A model generated the notes under the pieces. It was not told the origin of the DNA. It saw only the letters and a program-made list of their open reading frames with translations, and did not search any database. Shown here in pieces: positions 1-9,157 of a stretch of DNA of 58,816 nt. Positions within the stretch are counted from its first letter, which is position 1, and every line of letters starts with the position of its first letter. The stretch spans positions 1 through 58,816 of the forward strand of contig JASHQB010000204.1 of assembly GCA_030037775.1 (NCBI GenBank), given 5' to 3'. This DNA is from Candidatus Acidiferrales bacterium (GTDB lineage Bacteria > Acidobacteriota > Terriglobia > Acidiferrales > UBA7541). The position numbers were made by a program, and so were the translations under genes.

Positions 1-734
1 CGATCCTGACCTGCCAGTCGCTGCATGCCATCTTTGTGGCGCCATTCCAAGGACAGCGGCTGCGCGGCCAGCGCGCGATCCATCAGGCCATGGCGGTAGG
101 TGTTGGCGCGGTTCCCATCCTTTCGCTGATTTCATTTTTTATCGGCGTGATCATGGCGCTGCAATCCGCGTACGAGTTGCAAAAGCTCGGAGCTATCGCG
201 CTGGTCGCCAGAGCCGTGGCGATTTCGGTGACGCGGGAGCTGGCGCCACTGATCACCGCCATCGTTGTGATCGGGCGGTCGGGCTCGGCATTTGCCGCGG
301 AACTTGGTTCGATGAAGGTGAATGACGAGCTCGACGCCCTGGAGACAATGGCGCTCGATCCCGTGCAATTTCTCGTGGCGCCGAAATTCCTCGCGATGGC
401 ACTCATGTTGCCCTGCCTGACGACCTGGTCTGACTTCATGGGCATTATCGGCGGTTCCACGTTTGGGGTGAGCGTTGCGGGCTTCACGTTCAGTTCCTAT
501 ATGCAGGCTACCTTGCACTCACTGAGTCTGCACGACATCGTCACCGGACTAATTAAGAGCACTATGTTCGGTATGGTGATCACTGTGGTGGGCTGTCAGG
601 AAGGACTTTCGACCGGCCTGGGCCCGGAGCAAGTAGGACGCTCGACCACGTCAGCGGTGGTCAAATCCATTTTCATGGTGGTAGCCGTGGATCTGGTTTT
701 TACGATGCTTTTCTATTTTACGACGCCGCGATAA
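1..734 (+). CDS. mlaE: MlaE-family ABC transporter permease (5' end cut by window)
   Basis: Inner-membrane permease of an Mla-type phospholipid transporter, which moves lipids between inner and outer membrane. The reading frame is open back to base 3, so the gene starts outside the window; the first in-window start codon is a GTG at 36. About 232 residues after that GTG show the MlaE pattern: several hydrophobic helices, the conserved stretch around TRELAPLITAIVVIGRSGSA and the ELGSMKVNDELDALE cytoplasmic motif that couples to the ATPase. It is followed 49 bases later by the ATPase gene, then the MCE protein and an auxiliary lipoprotein, all on the same strand, so this is one transport operon. 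Family assignment is secure; the direction of lipid transport cannot be told. Confidence 0.93.
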   Translation, partial: ILTCQSLHAIFVAPFQGQRLRGQRAIHQAMAVGVGAVPILSLISFFIGVIMALQSAYELQKLGAIALVARAVAISVTRELAPLITAIVVIGRSGSAFAAELGSMKVNDELDALETMALDPVQFLVAPKFLAMALMLPCLTTWSDFMGIIGGSTFGVSVAGFTFSSYMQATLHSLSLHDIVTGLIKSTMFGMVITVVGCQEGLSTGLGPEQVGRSTTSAVVKSIFMVVAVDLVFTMLFYFTTPR

Positions 735-783
735 AACGGGCCGCGACTGCTGTTCGTGATTTGCCCAACGGAGTGAGCGCGCG

Positions 784-1620
784 ATGAGTCTGACGGGTCG
801 AGATGAATCGGAAAAATTGACGACTGATGGCGTGGCCATCAGCGTCCGCAATTTGCGAGTGAGCTACGGCGACCGCGAGGTCTTGCACGGCATCAGTTTC
901 GACGTGAAAGCCGGTGAGACGATTGCGATTCTAGGCGGCTCGGGCTCCGGCAAGACCACCCTGCTGCGCGCGCTGATGGGCCTGGAGAAAACCAGCGGCG
1001 GTGCGATCTGGATCCGCGGACACGACCTGTGTTGCATTTCCCCACGAGACCTGGCCGAGATGCGGAAAAAGTTCGGCGTGTCGTTTCAAAGCGGCGCACT
1101 CTTCGGTTCGATGACCGTGGGCGAAAACGTGGCGCTGCCGCTTCGCGAACACACCAAGCTGGATGATTCAACGATCGAAGTCCTGGTGCGGCTCAAACTC
1201 GAAGAGGTGGGGCTTTCCGGCTACGAAGACTACAATCCCGCGCAACTGAGCGGAGGAATGAAAAAACGCGCTGCGGTGGCTCGCGCGCTGACGATGGACC
1301 CTGAGATTCTGTTCTTCGACGAACCGTCGGCGGGCTTGGACCCGATCATTGCCGCGGGGATCGACGAATTGATTTTGAAACTGAAGCGCGCGTTCAAGAT
1401 GACCATCGTGGTAGTGACGCACGAGCTCGCCAGCGCGTTCCTGATTGCCGACCGCATGGTGCTGATCGACAAGGGGAACATCATCGCGATTGGTACGCCA
1501 GCCGAATTAAAGGCCAACCAGCAACCGCGCGTGCGCCAGTTTCTTGACCGTGTTCCAGATCCGGAGATTTCCAGCGACGATGGGTTCCTGGACCGCTTGA
1601 CGCAAAATCTGCGCCTGTAG
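784..1620 (+). CDS. mlaF: MlaF-family ABC transporter ATP-binding protein
   Basis: Cytoplasmic ATPase that energises the Mla-type lipid transporter. The 278-residue protein carries a Walker A motif (GGSGSGKTT), a Q-loop (SFQSGALFGSMTV), the ABC signature (QLSGGMKKRAAVARAL), Walker B with catalytic Glu (ILFFDEPSAGLDP) and an H-switch (VVVTHEL). The SGALF/SMTV Q-loop region and the C-terminal tail are typical of the MlaF/Ttg2A subgroup rather than nutrient importers. The start is an ATG at 784 preceded by GGAGTGAGCGCGCG. It lies between the permease and the MCE-domain gene. Confidence 0.95.
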   Translation: MSLTGRDESEKLTTDGVAISVRNLRVSYGDREVLHGISFDVKAGETIAILGGSGSGKTTLLRALMGLEKTSGGAIWIRGHDLCCISPRDLAEMRKKFGVSFQSGALFGSMTVGENVALPLREHTKLDDSTIEVLVRLKLEEVGLSGYEDYNPAQLSGGMKKRAAVARALTMDPEILFFDEPSAGLDPIIAAGIDELILKLKRAFKMTIVVVTHELASAFLIADRMVLIDKGNIIAIGTPAELKANQQPRVRQFLDRVPDPEISSDDGFLDRLTQNLRL

Positions 1621-1644
1621 TGGCCCCCCGGAGCTGCGAGGCCA

Positions 1645-1653
1645 TGTTATACT
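1645..1653 (+). promoter_or_regulatory. Candidate extended -10 promoter ahead of the MCE gene
   Basis: TGTTATACT fits the extended -10 pattern TGN-TATAxT and sits 64 bases before the proposed TTG start of the MCE-domain gene. No convincing -35 box is present. It lies inside the 35-base loop of an inverted repeat (GGCCCCC at 1622-1628, GGGGGCC at 1664-1670), which could be an attenuating hairpin. This is pattern only. Confidence 0.3.
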
Positions 1654-1716
1654 CTGCGACCCTGGGGGCCGCATTACGTGGCCTTCTGCTTTTCTGTGCA
1701 TTTTCAAGGAGCGCGA

Positions 1717-2697
1717 TTGAAAGCGCAACGCGAGCGCGCGTTCGTAGGGTTATTCGTCCTGGCCGCCGCGGGACTTCTGGTCGTGACGGTTTTTTCGCTG
1801 ACGGGAATCTTTGGACGCAGCGAACCAATTTATCGCGCCTACTTCAAGGACGCCGGCGGCCTGGGACCAGGCTCCGAGGTGCGTTACGCGGGCGGGCCTC
1901 CGGTTGGCCGGGTGGTGTCGGTACGCGACGACCCGCGAAACTCAACGAGGATGGAAATCGAATTTCGTGTCGATCCACTGGTCCCCGTAAAAACGGACAG
2001 CAAAGCGAAGATTGCGAGCCTCGGGGCGCTCGGCGATCATTTTCTGGGCATCGTTCCCGGCAGTATGAATGCTCCTCGCGCCACCTCAGGCGACGTTTTG
2101 CCCGCAGTGGACTATGCCAGCTTCGACGACTTCACGTCAAAGATCAACGCCCTGGCTCCACAGGCGACGGCGCTATTGCAAAATTTGAATGATCGCGTTA
2201 CGGAACTGCGGGAGACTCTGCGGCGCGTCAATGACCTGCTGGACGCAAACAATCGCGCCAATATCGCCGCGAGCCTGGCGAACGTCCGCGGTATGCTGGC
2301 AGAAGACCGCCCGACGCTGCATTCCACGCTGAACAACCTGAACAGCAGCAGCGCCAAACTTGCACCGCTGCTCGACGATTTCAAAAAGACGGTGAGTCAG
2401 GCAGATATCGCGCTGTCGCACATCGATGCAACACTGATGGAGAATCGCCCCGATCTGCGACAGGCGGTCGTTCAAATGCGCATGACGCTGACATCCGCTT
2501 CCGCACTGACGGACCAGCTCAATACGATACTGAACACCAACAGCGACAACCTGGATGAAATTATCGGCAACTTGAGAGATATCACCGACAACCTGAAAGC
2601 TTTTACCGAAACGATTAAGACGCGGCCATCCTCGCTGATTCGATCCTCGTTGCCGGCGGAACACGCGCCCGGGCAAATGCCCAAGCGTCCGGATTGA
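1717..2697 (+). CDS. mlaD: MlaD/MCE-domain substrate-binding protein
   Basis: Periplasmic lipid-binding component of the Mla-type transporter, anchored by one N-terminal helix (residues about 9-28). The MCE domain follows, with the hallmark AGGLGPGSEVRYAGGPPVGRV. The remaining half is a long alpha-helical, coiled-coil-like tail with repeated Asn/Leu/Asp-rich segments, as in MCE proteins that form hexameric tubes. I place the start at the TTG at 1717 because AAGGA lies 6 bases upstream and the anchor helix follows directly. An in-frame GTG at 1678 would add 13 residues without a better ribosome site. 326 residues. The stop is nearly contiguous with the next gene. Confidence 0.9.
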   Translation: MKAQRERAFVGLFVLAAAGLLVVTVFSLTGIFGRSEPIYRAYFKDAGGLGPGSEVRYAGGPPVGRVVSVRDDPRNSTRMEIEFRVDPLVPVKTDSKAKIASLGALGDHFLGIVPGSMNAPRATSGDVLPAVDYASFDDFTSKINALAPQATALLQNLNDRVTELRETLRRVNDLLDANNRANIAASLANVRGMLAEDRPTLHSTLNNLNSSSAKLAPLLDDFKKTVSQADIALSHIDATLMENRPDLRQAVVQMRMTLTSASALTDQLNTILNTNSDNLDEIIGNLRDITDNLKAFTETIKTRPSSLIRSSLPAEHAPGQMPKRPD

Positions 2698-2705
2698 GAG
2701 TGAAC

Positions 2706-3347
2706 ATGCGCGCTCTATCAAAGACGATGGTGACAGTCCCCGCCAGTTTGCTGGCCATGACGGCGATTCTGCTCACGGCGGATTGCGGCGCCACGCGGCC
2801 GGTGAAATACTACACCCTGAATTCCGCGCCGACGCCGGCACCTTCCGTCAGCGTCAAGGGCGATGCGCCGATTCCGGCGACGATTCTGATTGGCCGCATC
2901 GCGTCTTCTCCCCTTTATCTCGAACACCCGATTGTCTACACCGCCGGCGGCGTGGAGTTAGGAACGTACGAATATCATCGCTGGGCGGAGATCCCCACGG
3001 AGATGTTAGAGACGATGCTGGCGCAAACGCTGCTTTCCGAGGGGCGATTTCGCTCTGTGGCACGAATGGGCAGCGGCGCGAAGGGCGACTACATTTTGCG
3101 AGGACATTTGTATGCGCTCGAGGAAGTGGATGCGCCGACGCTCAGCGCGCGGTTTTCTCTTGAACTTGAGCTATTCCAGCCAAAGACGGATCTTGTCGTT
3201 TGGAGCCAGTCCTACAGCCACGACGAACCGGTCAGCCAGAAGACCGTTCCAGCGGTCGTCGAAGCGCTCCGTCAAGACGTGCTCGCCGGCCTCGGCCAGC
3301 TCACAGCCAGCCTCGACTCCTACGTCTCTAATCTCTCTCCACGCTGA
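2706..3347 (+). CDS. ABC-type transport auxiliary lipoprotein (PqiC/YmbA-like)
   Basis: Probable outer-membrane-associated partner of the MCE transporter. The 213-residue protein has an N-terminal hydrophobic segment ending in a single Cys (TADCG), then the family motif KYYTL and a compact domain resembling the ABC_trans_aux family (PqiC/YmbA). The lipobox is imperfect, with Asp before the Cys, so lipidation is inferred, not certain. I use the ATG at 2706; in-frame TTG (2694) and GTG (2700) lie just upstream and would overlap the preceding stop. Its last 28 bases overlap the end of the convergent DedA gene. Confidence 0.78.
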   Translation: MRALSKTMVTVPASLLAMTAILLTADCGATRPVKYYTLNSAPTPAPSVSVKGDAPIPATILIGRIASSPLYLEHPIVYTAGGVELGTYEYHRWAEIPTEMLETMLAQTLLSEGRFRSVARMGSGAKGDYILRGHLYALEEVDAPTLSARFSLELELFQPKTDLVVWSQSYSHDEPVSQKTVPAVVEALRQDVLAGLGQLTASLDSYVSNLSPR

Positions 3348-4318
3348 AGGCCGCCGTCGAACGGACTGGAAGAATTGCTGCTTGGCTCGAGTGCTTGCAG
3401 AGGAAAACCGCAGCTGCGCCAACCTGCAAGCCCTCCGGCCAAAGGCCGGATGCGAGTAATTCCAAAGCTGCGCAGGCGCAGCGCCATGTGCGCGGCGGTC
3501 GCTTCGTTCGGGCAACTGCAGAAGAGAACGATCTCGCGGTCACGCGGAATCACGTCCACAGCCTCTTCCAAGTCCGCGGGATCCATATGCACCGCTCCCG
3601 GAATCGTTTCTGGTTCCGACTGGAATTCGATGGCGTGCCGCAAGTCAACCACAACAAAGTTTTCGCCGCCACCCATCCTCTGGTGCAGCTCGTCAGGACT
3701 GATTCGCGCGATACGCAGGTCGCGTAGGAAGCGACGCCGTTTGAAGTCCTTCCATCCGATATAAAGCAACAGCGCGGAAAGCAGAAGTGCGAACAACCCC
3801 GACCCGAGAAAAGCCAGGCGTGCGGCCACACGCTCAAGCTCGCCACTGAAGATGTAACCAGTGACAATGTAGGTGCCCGCCCAAAGCAGTATGCCCAGCC
3901 CGTCGAATAGTGCGTATCGCCGCCAAGACATGCGACTAATCCCCGCTAAAGGAGGCGCCAGGGCGTTGAATCCGGGAATAAACTTGGCCGCAACTAACGC
4001 CCATGGGCCGTTGCGCTCGAAACGGACCTGTGTGCGGTGGACGCAGGAGTCTGGCTCAAGGGAGACACGGCAGATCCATTGCAGCACCTTCACGCCACGG
4101 CGCCTTCCGAGTTCATACCAGAAGGCGTCGCAGATGCTCACGGCGACGATCGGCAAAGCGAGAGCAATCGCCAAGTTCATACGGCCAGTTCCCGCCAGAG
4201 CGCCGGCAGCCAGCAGCAGCGGCGCGGAGGGCAGCGGCAAGCCCAACTGTTCCGCGAGGACCCAGGCGAAGAGCAGTAAGTAGCCGTGACGCACCAGAAA
4301 CTCGACCGTGCCGCTCAT
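3320..4318 (-). CDS. DedA-family membrane protein fused to a rhodanese domain
   Basis: The N-terminal ~200 residues are a DedA/SNARE-associated domain (multiple membrane helices; RFERNGPWALVAAKFIPGFN and PLAGISRMSWRRY are the diagnostic segments). DedA proteins are proposed undecaprenyl-phosphate or phospholipid flippases. The C-terminal ~110 residues form a single rhodanese domain with active-site loop LFCSCPNEA (Cys267 and Cys269) and the closing GGLAGW motif, facing the cytoplasm if topology is standard. DedA-rhodanese fusions are known in several bacteria; the sulfur substrate is unknown. The last nine codons run into the opposite-strand lipoprotein gene, and the C-terminal tail looks like unconserved read-through sequence. 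Confidence 0.9.
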   Translation of the reverse strand: MSGTVEFLVRHGYLLLFAWVLAEQLGLPLPSAPLLLAAGALAGTGRMNLAIALALPIVAVSICDAFWYELGRRRGVKVLQWICRVSLEPDSCVHRTQVRFERNGPWALVAAKFIPGFNALAPPLAGISRMSWRRYALFDGLGILLWAGTYIVTGYIFSGELERVAARLAFLGSGLFALLLSALLLYIGWKDFKRRRFLRDLRIARISPDELHQRMGGGENFVVVDLRHAIEFQSEPETIPGAVHMDPADLEEAVDVIPRDREIVLFCSCPNEATAAHMALRLRSFGITRIRPLAGGLAGWRSCGFPLQALEPSSNSSSPFDGGLQRGERLET

Positions 4319-4471
4319 TCATTTCTCCGTACTGTTTCGTCAGATCTTCTGCGAAGCGGGACCGTCAACCCTGCGAATTCGATGAGACCACGCACCTCGT
4401 GGTCGCGACCGTTGTTTGGCGCGGGATGCCGTCGAGGCGCGGATCAGCAAACCAGTCCAGCTGACGTGAGC

Positions 4472-7400
4472 TTAGTAAGCCCGCGGTTTGGCCAAGTCCT
4501 CTTCAAGGATGGAGTCCAGTGTTGCAAGGAACAAATCTGCGTCTGCCTCAGAAAAGACCAACGGCGGACGCAGCTTAATTATGTTGTGATGAGGACCATC
4601 GGTCCCAGTGAGAATACCACGATCCCGCAGGCGATTGACGACATAGGACGCTTCCTCCGTCGCAGGGTGACGGGTTTCGCGATCGCGAACCAAATCCAAA
4701 CCCAAAAAAAACCCCGAACCGCGAACATCGCCGATCACAGCGTGACGCGCCTGAAGCTCTTTGAGACCGGCCATCAAGCGTTCACCGACGCGAAGAGCGT
4801 TCTCCTGTAAACACTCTTCCTCAAGCACATCCAGAACGGCCAACCCCGCGGCGCAAGAAACAGGATTGCCTCCGAAGGTACTGAAGAACTCCATGCCATT
4901 GTCAAAAGCCCCTGCAATCTTCGGGGTGGTGACCACTGCCGCGAGCGGAAAGGCATTACCAATCGGCTTACCCAGAACCACAATGTCAGGGACTACACCT
5001 TGCGTCTCAAAACCCCAGAAGTGGGTACCGAGCCGGCCAAAACCCACCTGCACTTCGTCGGCGATACAAACTCCCCCAGCAGAACGGACGTGACGGTACA
5101 CCTCGGCCAAATAGCCGGGCGGAAAGATGATCTGCCCGCCGACGCTGGGCATTGTTTCCGCGACATAGACAGCCGCGCCGCGTCCCTGCGCTTGCAGATG
5201 GCTGACAATCTCCGCCACGTGATGGGCGTATTTCGATCCGAGGTTGGATTCTTCTCGTCGATGGATACCGCGATAGTCGTCAGCGATGGGAGCCACGTGG
5301 ACCCATGGCTTGCAGCCACCTCCGCCGGGCCCGTTGAATTTGTAGGGGCTGATGTCGATGAGTGTGGTTGTGTTTCCGTGGTAAGCGTGCTCGAGCACGA
5401 TGGTGTCGTCAAATCCGGTGATTGCCCGGGCGAGGCGAATGGCAAGTTCGTTGGCTTCGCTCCCGGAATTCACGAAATAGCAGACTCGCAAAGGAGCAGG
5501 CAGTTTTTCTGCGAGCCGCTTTGAATACCGCACGACAGCGTCATGCAGGTAACGGGTGTTCGTGTTCAGAAGCGCCAACTGCTTCTGCACCGCACCTACA
5601 ACTTTCGGATGGCTATGGCCTACGAGCGGGACATTGTTGAAGACGTCGAGGTAAGCACGACCCGTATCGTCGTAAAGGTATTGGCGCCAACCTCGCACGA
5701 TCTTCAATGGGTGATTGTAGGAAACGCAGAGATTGCGGCCGACGAGCGAGCGCCTCTGCGATAGCGTCTCCGAGAACGTCATTTCCTCCGGGAACCGGTC
5801 GGCAGGAATCCCAAGCAGCACGTTCGGGTCAGGGCAGAGGCTCTTCCAAACAGGCCGTTCGGAAGCACGGGCGACACCAGGGAAATCCTCATCGAGATCC
5901 AACAAATCAGCAATAAGCTGGAAATGCAGGTGTGGCGGCCATCCGCCGTTCTCGTGCGCAGCCCCAATCTTTGCGAGAATCTGCCCTTTTGTGACCCGTT
6001 GTCCCACCGACAGCGTCTTCAGGCTTTCTTGTGAGAGGTGCCCATACAGTGTGAAGAACCCCCCGGCGCCGTCCATCACGTGCTTTACGATCACCACGGG
6101 CCCGTAGTCGAGCGGCCCCTGGTTGTCCGCGACCCCATGGACGATGCCGTCGAGTGGCGCGCGAACGTTGGAAGCGGCGGGCACAAAAAGATCGATTCCG
6201 AGGTGCACAGTGCGCCGTTCGTCCGTGGGATTGCCGCTATCGCCGAACAGCGCTGAGGTGTATAACGCACGCGGCTCATCGTACCGGCCGACGCCAACCG
6301 CAGCGTTAGCTTCTTTCAATTCCCTTTCGATCGCGTCGGTCAACGCCGGAGTTTCGGCATTTCGCGGGTCCGCTCCCAGGAACGTGCTCGCGATGCTCAA
6401 GTCAAACACGTGGCAAGGTGCGCTCCGCAGGTCGAGGTCCAACACAGAGGCCGCATGCTTCCCGTGTGCCGCGAGCCACCGGCGTGGATCAGCAGCCCTC
6501 GGCACCGGCGGTAAACCGCAAGCCTGCCGAAAGGTGTAATGCGCGAAGCGCGGATGCACCCTCGACAGGCGCTCGAGCGTTTCCCAAGCGGGCCTTTCAG
6601 AGACTGTGACGTACGCATCCCCGGGTAGCAGCTTCTTGCGGCAGGCTGAGTTCACCAGACTCACCGCAAGGCGCATCTCGATCAGTGGAAAAAGCACGGC
6701 CAGTTCAGCTTCGTCCAGAGGAAAAATTTGATGGAAGCCGCTGACGATCGCGGCTGCGGCAGCGAGTGGCTCGGTCTTTCCCAGGACCGCATAAGCAGCG
6801 GCAATGGCTGGTTCAGAAACGATTAATCCGTGGTGCATGTCGCCGAAGTCGATCACGCTCACAACGTCTCGCAGCGGCACACTACTTCTCTCTACCAAGA
6901 TGTTATGATCATTGCCATCGCCATAGATCACACTCTTCCGCAATGTAGGGAGCTGCACCGCGACGCGCGCCTCGTATTGCGTCAGTGCACGCTCCACCAA
7001 CGCCCGCTGCGACGGATCCTCGATGTGCGAGAGGTACTCCCGAATCCATGACGCTCGTGCGGAATCCCATTTCAGTTCGCGCATGGCAGCGGGATGCGAG
7101 AAGTCTTGAAGCGCGCGATCGATTTCACCGAGCACCCGGCCCACGCTATGAAGCAATTCCGGCGTGTGCGGCCGCACGAGAGCGAGGACGGTGCCAGGTA
7201 GGAACGTGAGCAGCCATACGAAGCGCTCTGTTCCCTCTTCGAGTTCAACCTTCGCAAAGGGCTCGCCTCGCTCTGTCGGCAAAACTCGAGGCAGCGAAAC
7301 GCCGGGAGCGCGGTCGGACAGGTGCGCCAAAGCCCGGCACTGTAATTCAACAAAGGATCGTTCCCTACTTGGGTGCATTATCTTCAGGACGAACGCGCGG

Positions 7401-7543
7401 CCATCTGCGGCCGTCGCATGGAAATTATGGTCGTACTCTCCCGGCAGCGGCTCGACGCTCACCTTCACACCATAAATCTCGTGAGCGAGTCGAACGGCCT
7501 CGTTTGGAGAGACTTGCTGCGGCGTAAGCACGTCGGGCTTCAT
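4472..7543 (-). CDS. Trifunctional APH kinase / M23 peptidase-like / class III aminotransferase-like fusion
   Basis: A 1023-residue fusion. Residues ~1-340 are an aminoglycoside-phosphotransferase/homoserine-kinase-like domain (ATP-site VLKIMHPS; catalytic loop YGDGNDHN with Asp209; metal-binding VIDFGD). Residues ~430-560 are an M23/LytM-type domain with HLGID (His447, Asp451), YGHLS and HLHF (His538, His540), so all zinc ligands appear present. Residues ~590-1023 are a class III PLP enzyme with [11 protein letters not shown] and the Schiff-base Lys859 in [11 protein letters not shown]. Kinase and PLP domains resemble hydroxylysine kinase and the AGXT2L phospho-lyases, suggesting phosphorylation of an amino alcohol or hydroxy-amino acid followed by phosphate elimination. 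I start at the ATG at 7543; the frame is open further upstream but that part is unconserved-looking. No signal peptide is seen, which is odd for an M23 domain. Confidence 0.88.
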   Translation of the reverse strand: MKPDVLTPQQVSPNEAVRLAHEIYGVKVSVEPLPGEYDHNFHATAADGRAFVLKIMHPSRERSFVELQCRALAHLSDRAPGVSLPRVLPTERGEPFAKVELEEGTERFVWLLTFLPGTVLALVRPHTPELLHSVGRVLGEIDRALQDFSHPAAMRELKWDSARASWIREYLSHIEDPSQRALVERALTQYEARVAVQLPTLRKSVIYGDGNDHNILVERSSVPLRDVVSVIDFGDMHHGLIVSEPAIAAAYAVLGKTEPLAAAAAIVSGFHQIFPLDEAELAVLFPLIEMRLAVSLVNSACRKKLLPGDAYVTVSERPAWETLERLSRVHPRFAHYTFRQACGLPPVPRAADPRRWLAAHGKHAASVLDLDLRSAPCHVFDLSIASTFLGADPRNAETPALTDAIERELKEANAAVGVGRYDEPRALYTSALFGDSGNPTDERRTVHLGIDLFVPAASNVRAPLDGIVHGVADNQGPLDYGPVVIVKHVMDGAGGFFTLYGHLSQESLKTLSVGQRVTKGQILAKIGAAHENGGWPPHLHFQLIADLLDLDEDFPGVARASERPVWKSLCPDPNVLLGIPADRFPEEMTFSETLSQRRSLVGRNLCVSYNHPLKIVRGWRQYLYDDTGRAYLDVFNNVPLVGHSHPKVVGAVQKQLALLNTNTRYLHDAVVRYSKRLAEKLPAPLRVCYFVNSGSEANELAIRLARAITGFDDTIVLEHAYHGNTTTLIDISPYKFNGPGGGGCKPWVHVAPIADDYRGIHRREESNLGSKYAHHVAEIVSHLQAQGRGAAVYVAETMPSVGGQIIFPPGYLAEVYRHVRSAGGVCIADEVQVGFGRLGTHFWGFETQGVVPDIVVLGKPIGNAFPLAAVVTTPKIAGAFDNGMEFFSTFGGNPVSCAAGLAVLDVLEEECLQENALRVGERLMAGLKELQARHAVIGDVRGSGFFLGLDLVRDRETRHPATEEASYVVNRLRDRGILTGTDGPHHNIIKLRPPLVFSEADADLFLATLDSILEEDLAKPRAY

Positions 7544-7603
7544 GGCATCGCCATCGTTCCGGAGAAAGGCGAGTTGGGTCGAACCGCGATTCCCTCGTCC
7601 TGA

Positions 7604-7609
7604 ATTATA
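7604..7609 (-). promoter_or_regulatory. Candidate -10 box of the kinase/phospholyase fusion gene
   Basis: Reading the minus strand there is a perfect TATAAT 61 bases before the start codon. No good -35 is present; the best is TTGGCT at 7630-7635, with a 20-base spacer, and it is part of the palindrome at 7630-7647. Confidence 0.35.
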
Positions 7610-7629
7610 AAGCTCAAGTGTAGGCACAG

Positions 7630-7647
7630 AGCCAAGAAAACTTGGCT
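7630..7647. promoter_or_regulatory. Perfect 18-bp palindrome, candidate operator
   Basis: AGCCAAG-AAAA-CTTGGCT has perfect 7-base arms around a 4-base centre. It covers the -35 region of the candidate minus-strand promoter, the usual place for a dimeric repressor. No regulator gene lies next to it. Confidence 0.35.
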
Positions 7648-7890
7648 TGCAGCGACGGGCGGCGAAAACGCCGCCCAATCGAGGGAACCGTTTGCCATTA
7701 TGCTCGCCTCGTTCGTTGCAGCATGGCAAGTGGTCACGCAAGGAGGACATGGCGCCGCGCGCAAGGAGATTGACGGAAAGAAAAAAGGCGCGAGGTGTCA
7801 GCACGGGAAGCGTATGACGTTGTTGCTGTTGCCCTGAAACGCCGTGCCGCGGGCGGGCGTCGAAGAGCTTAGCCAATCCAGGAGGATGCG

Positions 7891-9015
7891 ATGCGCTACC
7901 GAATTCTGGGTCTAGCCGCCGTCTGCGTGGCCGCGCTTGTTTGCTCCGCCGCACAACAGGAATCCGCGCCCCCACCGCCGCCGCAAATGTCGGACAACGT
8001 GGCCGGCTATCACCTTTCCACTTCTGTCCCGCTGCCGGATGAAGGCTTCTGGGATTATCTCGGGATTGACGAAGCACACCATCACGTTTTTGTGTCGCAC
8101 GGCGACGAGATTCTGGTGATCTCGACGGACACGAATCAGGTGATTGGCAAGCTGGCACCGACTCCTCGCAGCCACGGCGTGGTGATTTCGCAGAAAGACA
8201 ACCACGGATTCACCAGTAATTCAGGGAACAGCAGCGGGCAGGAAGGCGTGAGCAGCTTCACGGAGTTCGATCCGAAGACGCTCGCCATCATCAGGCAGGT
8301 GATTCTGCCGATAGGCGGCTCGGACGGCATCGTTTACGATCCGGCATCGGACCGCGTGTTTGGGTTGACGCACGGCAAAAAGGACGTTGCGGTCGACGCG
8401 GCTACGGGCGATGTGGCGGGAGTCGTCGACATTCCGGGAGCAGCAGAGTCTGCGGCGGCAGATGGCAGGGGGCACCTCTACAACGTGATGGAAGACTTGA
8501 GCACGATTGTGGACATCGACACGCACACACTGAAGGTGGTCAATCAGTGGCCGCTGGCGCCGTGCGAGGGGCCTTCGGGCGTGGCCATGGATACGGAGAC
8601 ACGGCGGATTTTTATCGGTTGCCACGGCGGCGGCGAAAATGGTGGCGGGGTGATGGTGGTGTTCAACCCGGACGTGGGAAAGGTCGTGGCGACGCTGCCG
8701 ATCGGCGGCAGAGGCAACGACGCGGTGCGTTTTGATCCCGGAGCGAAACTGGCGTTTGCGTCCGAAGGCGAGGGCGACATCACCATTGTGCACGAGGATT
8801 CGCCGGACAATTTCAACGTGCTAGGCAACGTCAAAACCGATATGGGCGCTCGTACCATGGAGTGCGATACATCGACGCACACGCTTTATTCGGTGACGGC
8901 GAAATTCGGGCCGCCGCCTCCATTGCCTCCCAATGCACCGGAACGCGAGAGGCGCTTCCGCCGCGGACCGATGGTTGCGGGAAGCTTCAAGCTGCTCGTG
9001 ATTCCGAATCACTAG
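7891..9015 (+). CDS. Secreted YncE-like beta-propeller protein
   Basis: 374 residues. A Sec signal peptide (residues 1-~21, ending around VCSAAQ) is followed by a Pro-rich linker and a repeat domain of the YncE/cytochrome-D1-like propeller type. Blades recur with patterns such as D..THTL.V, VVATLPIGGRGNDAVRFDP and KLAFASEGEGDITIVHEDSPD. Periplasmic or extracellular binding or quinone-dehydrogenase-like scaffold roles are possible, but no catalytic residues are recognised. The start ATG has a strong AGGAGGATGCG ribosome site. The C-terminus contains a Pro/Arg-rich insert before the last strand. Function unknown. Confidence 0.85.
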   Translation: MRYRILGLAAVCVAALVCSAAQQESAPPPPPQMSDNVAGYHLSTSVPLPDEGFWDYLGIDEAHHHVFVSHGDEILVISTDTNQVIGKLAPTPRSHGVVISQKDNHGFTSNSGNSSGQEGVSSFTEFDPKTLAIIRQVILPIGGSDGIVYDPASDRVFGLTHGKKDVAVDAATGDVAGVVDIPGAAESAAADGRGHLYNVMEDLSTIVDIDTHTLKVVNQWPLAPCEGPSGVAMDTETRRIFIGCHGGGENGGGVMVVFNPDVGKVVATLPIGGRGNDAVRFDPGAKLAFASEGEGDITIVHEDSPDNFNVLGNVKTDMGARTMECDTSTHTLYSVTAKFGPPPPLPPNAPERERRFRRGPMVAGSFKLLVIPNH

Positions 9016-9157
9016 CCATATTTGTATACCCGGCCGGGCAGCGCGCTCGTCCTGAGGTGCTGCCGCGCCGCTCTCCACGCAGAGCGAGAAGCGTCATCGT
9101 CACACGGATTTTCGTTTGCGAGAAGTGGTGATAGAGAGTAGAAAATTGCCTCGGAAT

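Larger units (their letters stand above)
7544..7890. other. Intergenic region between divergent genes
   Basis: These 347 bases separate the fusion gene (minus) from the propeller gene (plus). Apart from the -10 box and palindrome listed separately, and the GGAGGATGCG ribosome site just before 7891, I see no gene or RNA. Small open frames here have no recognisable features. Confidence 0.6.

Noticed and set aside
1620..2192. 190-codon open frame on the plus strand
   Set aside because: Overlaps the MCE-domain gene in another frame and has an Arg/Ser-rich, non-protein-like composition.
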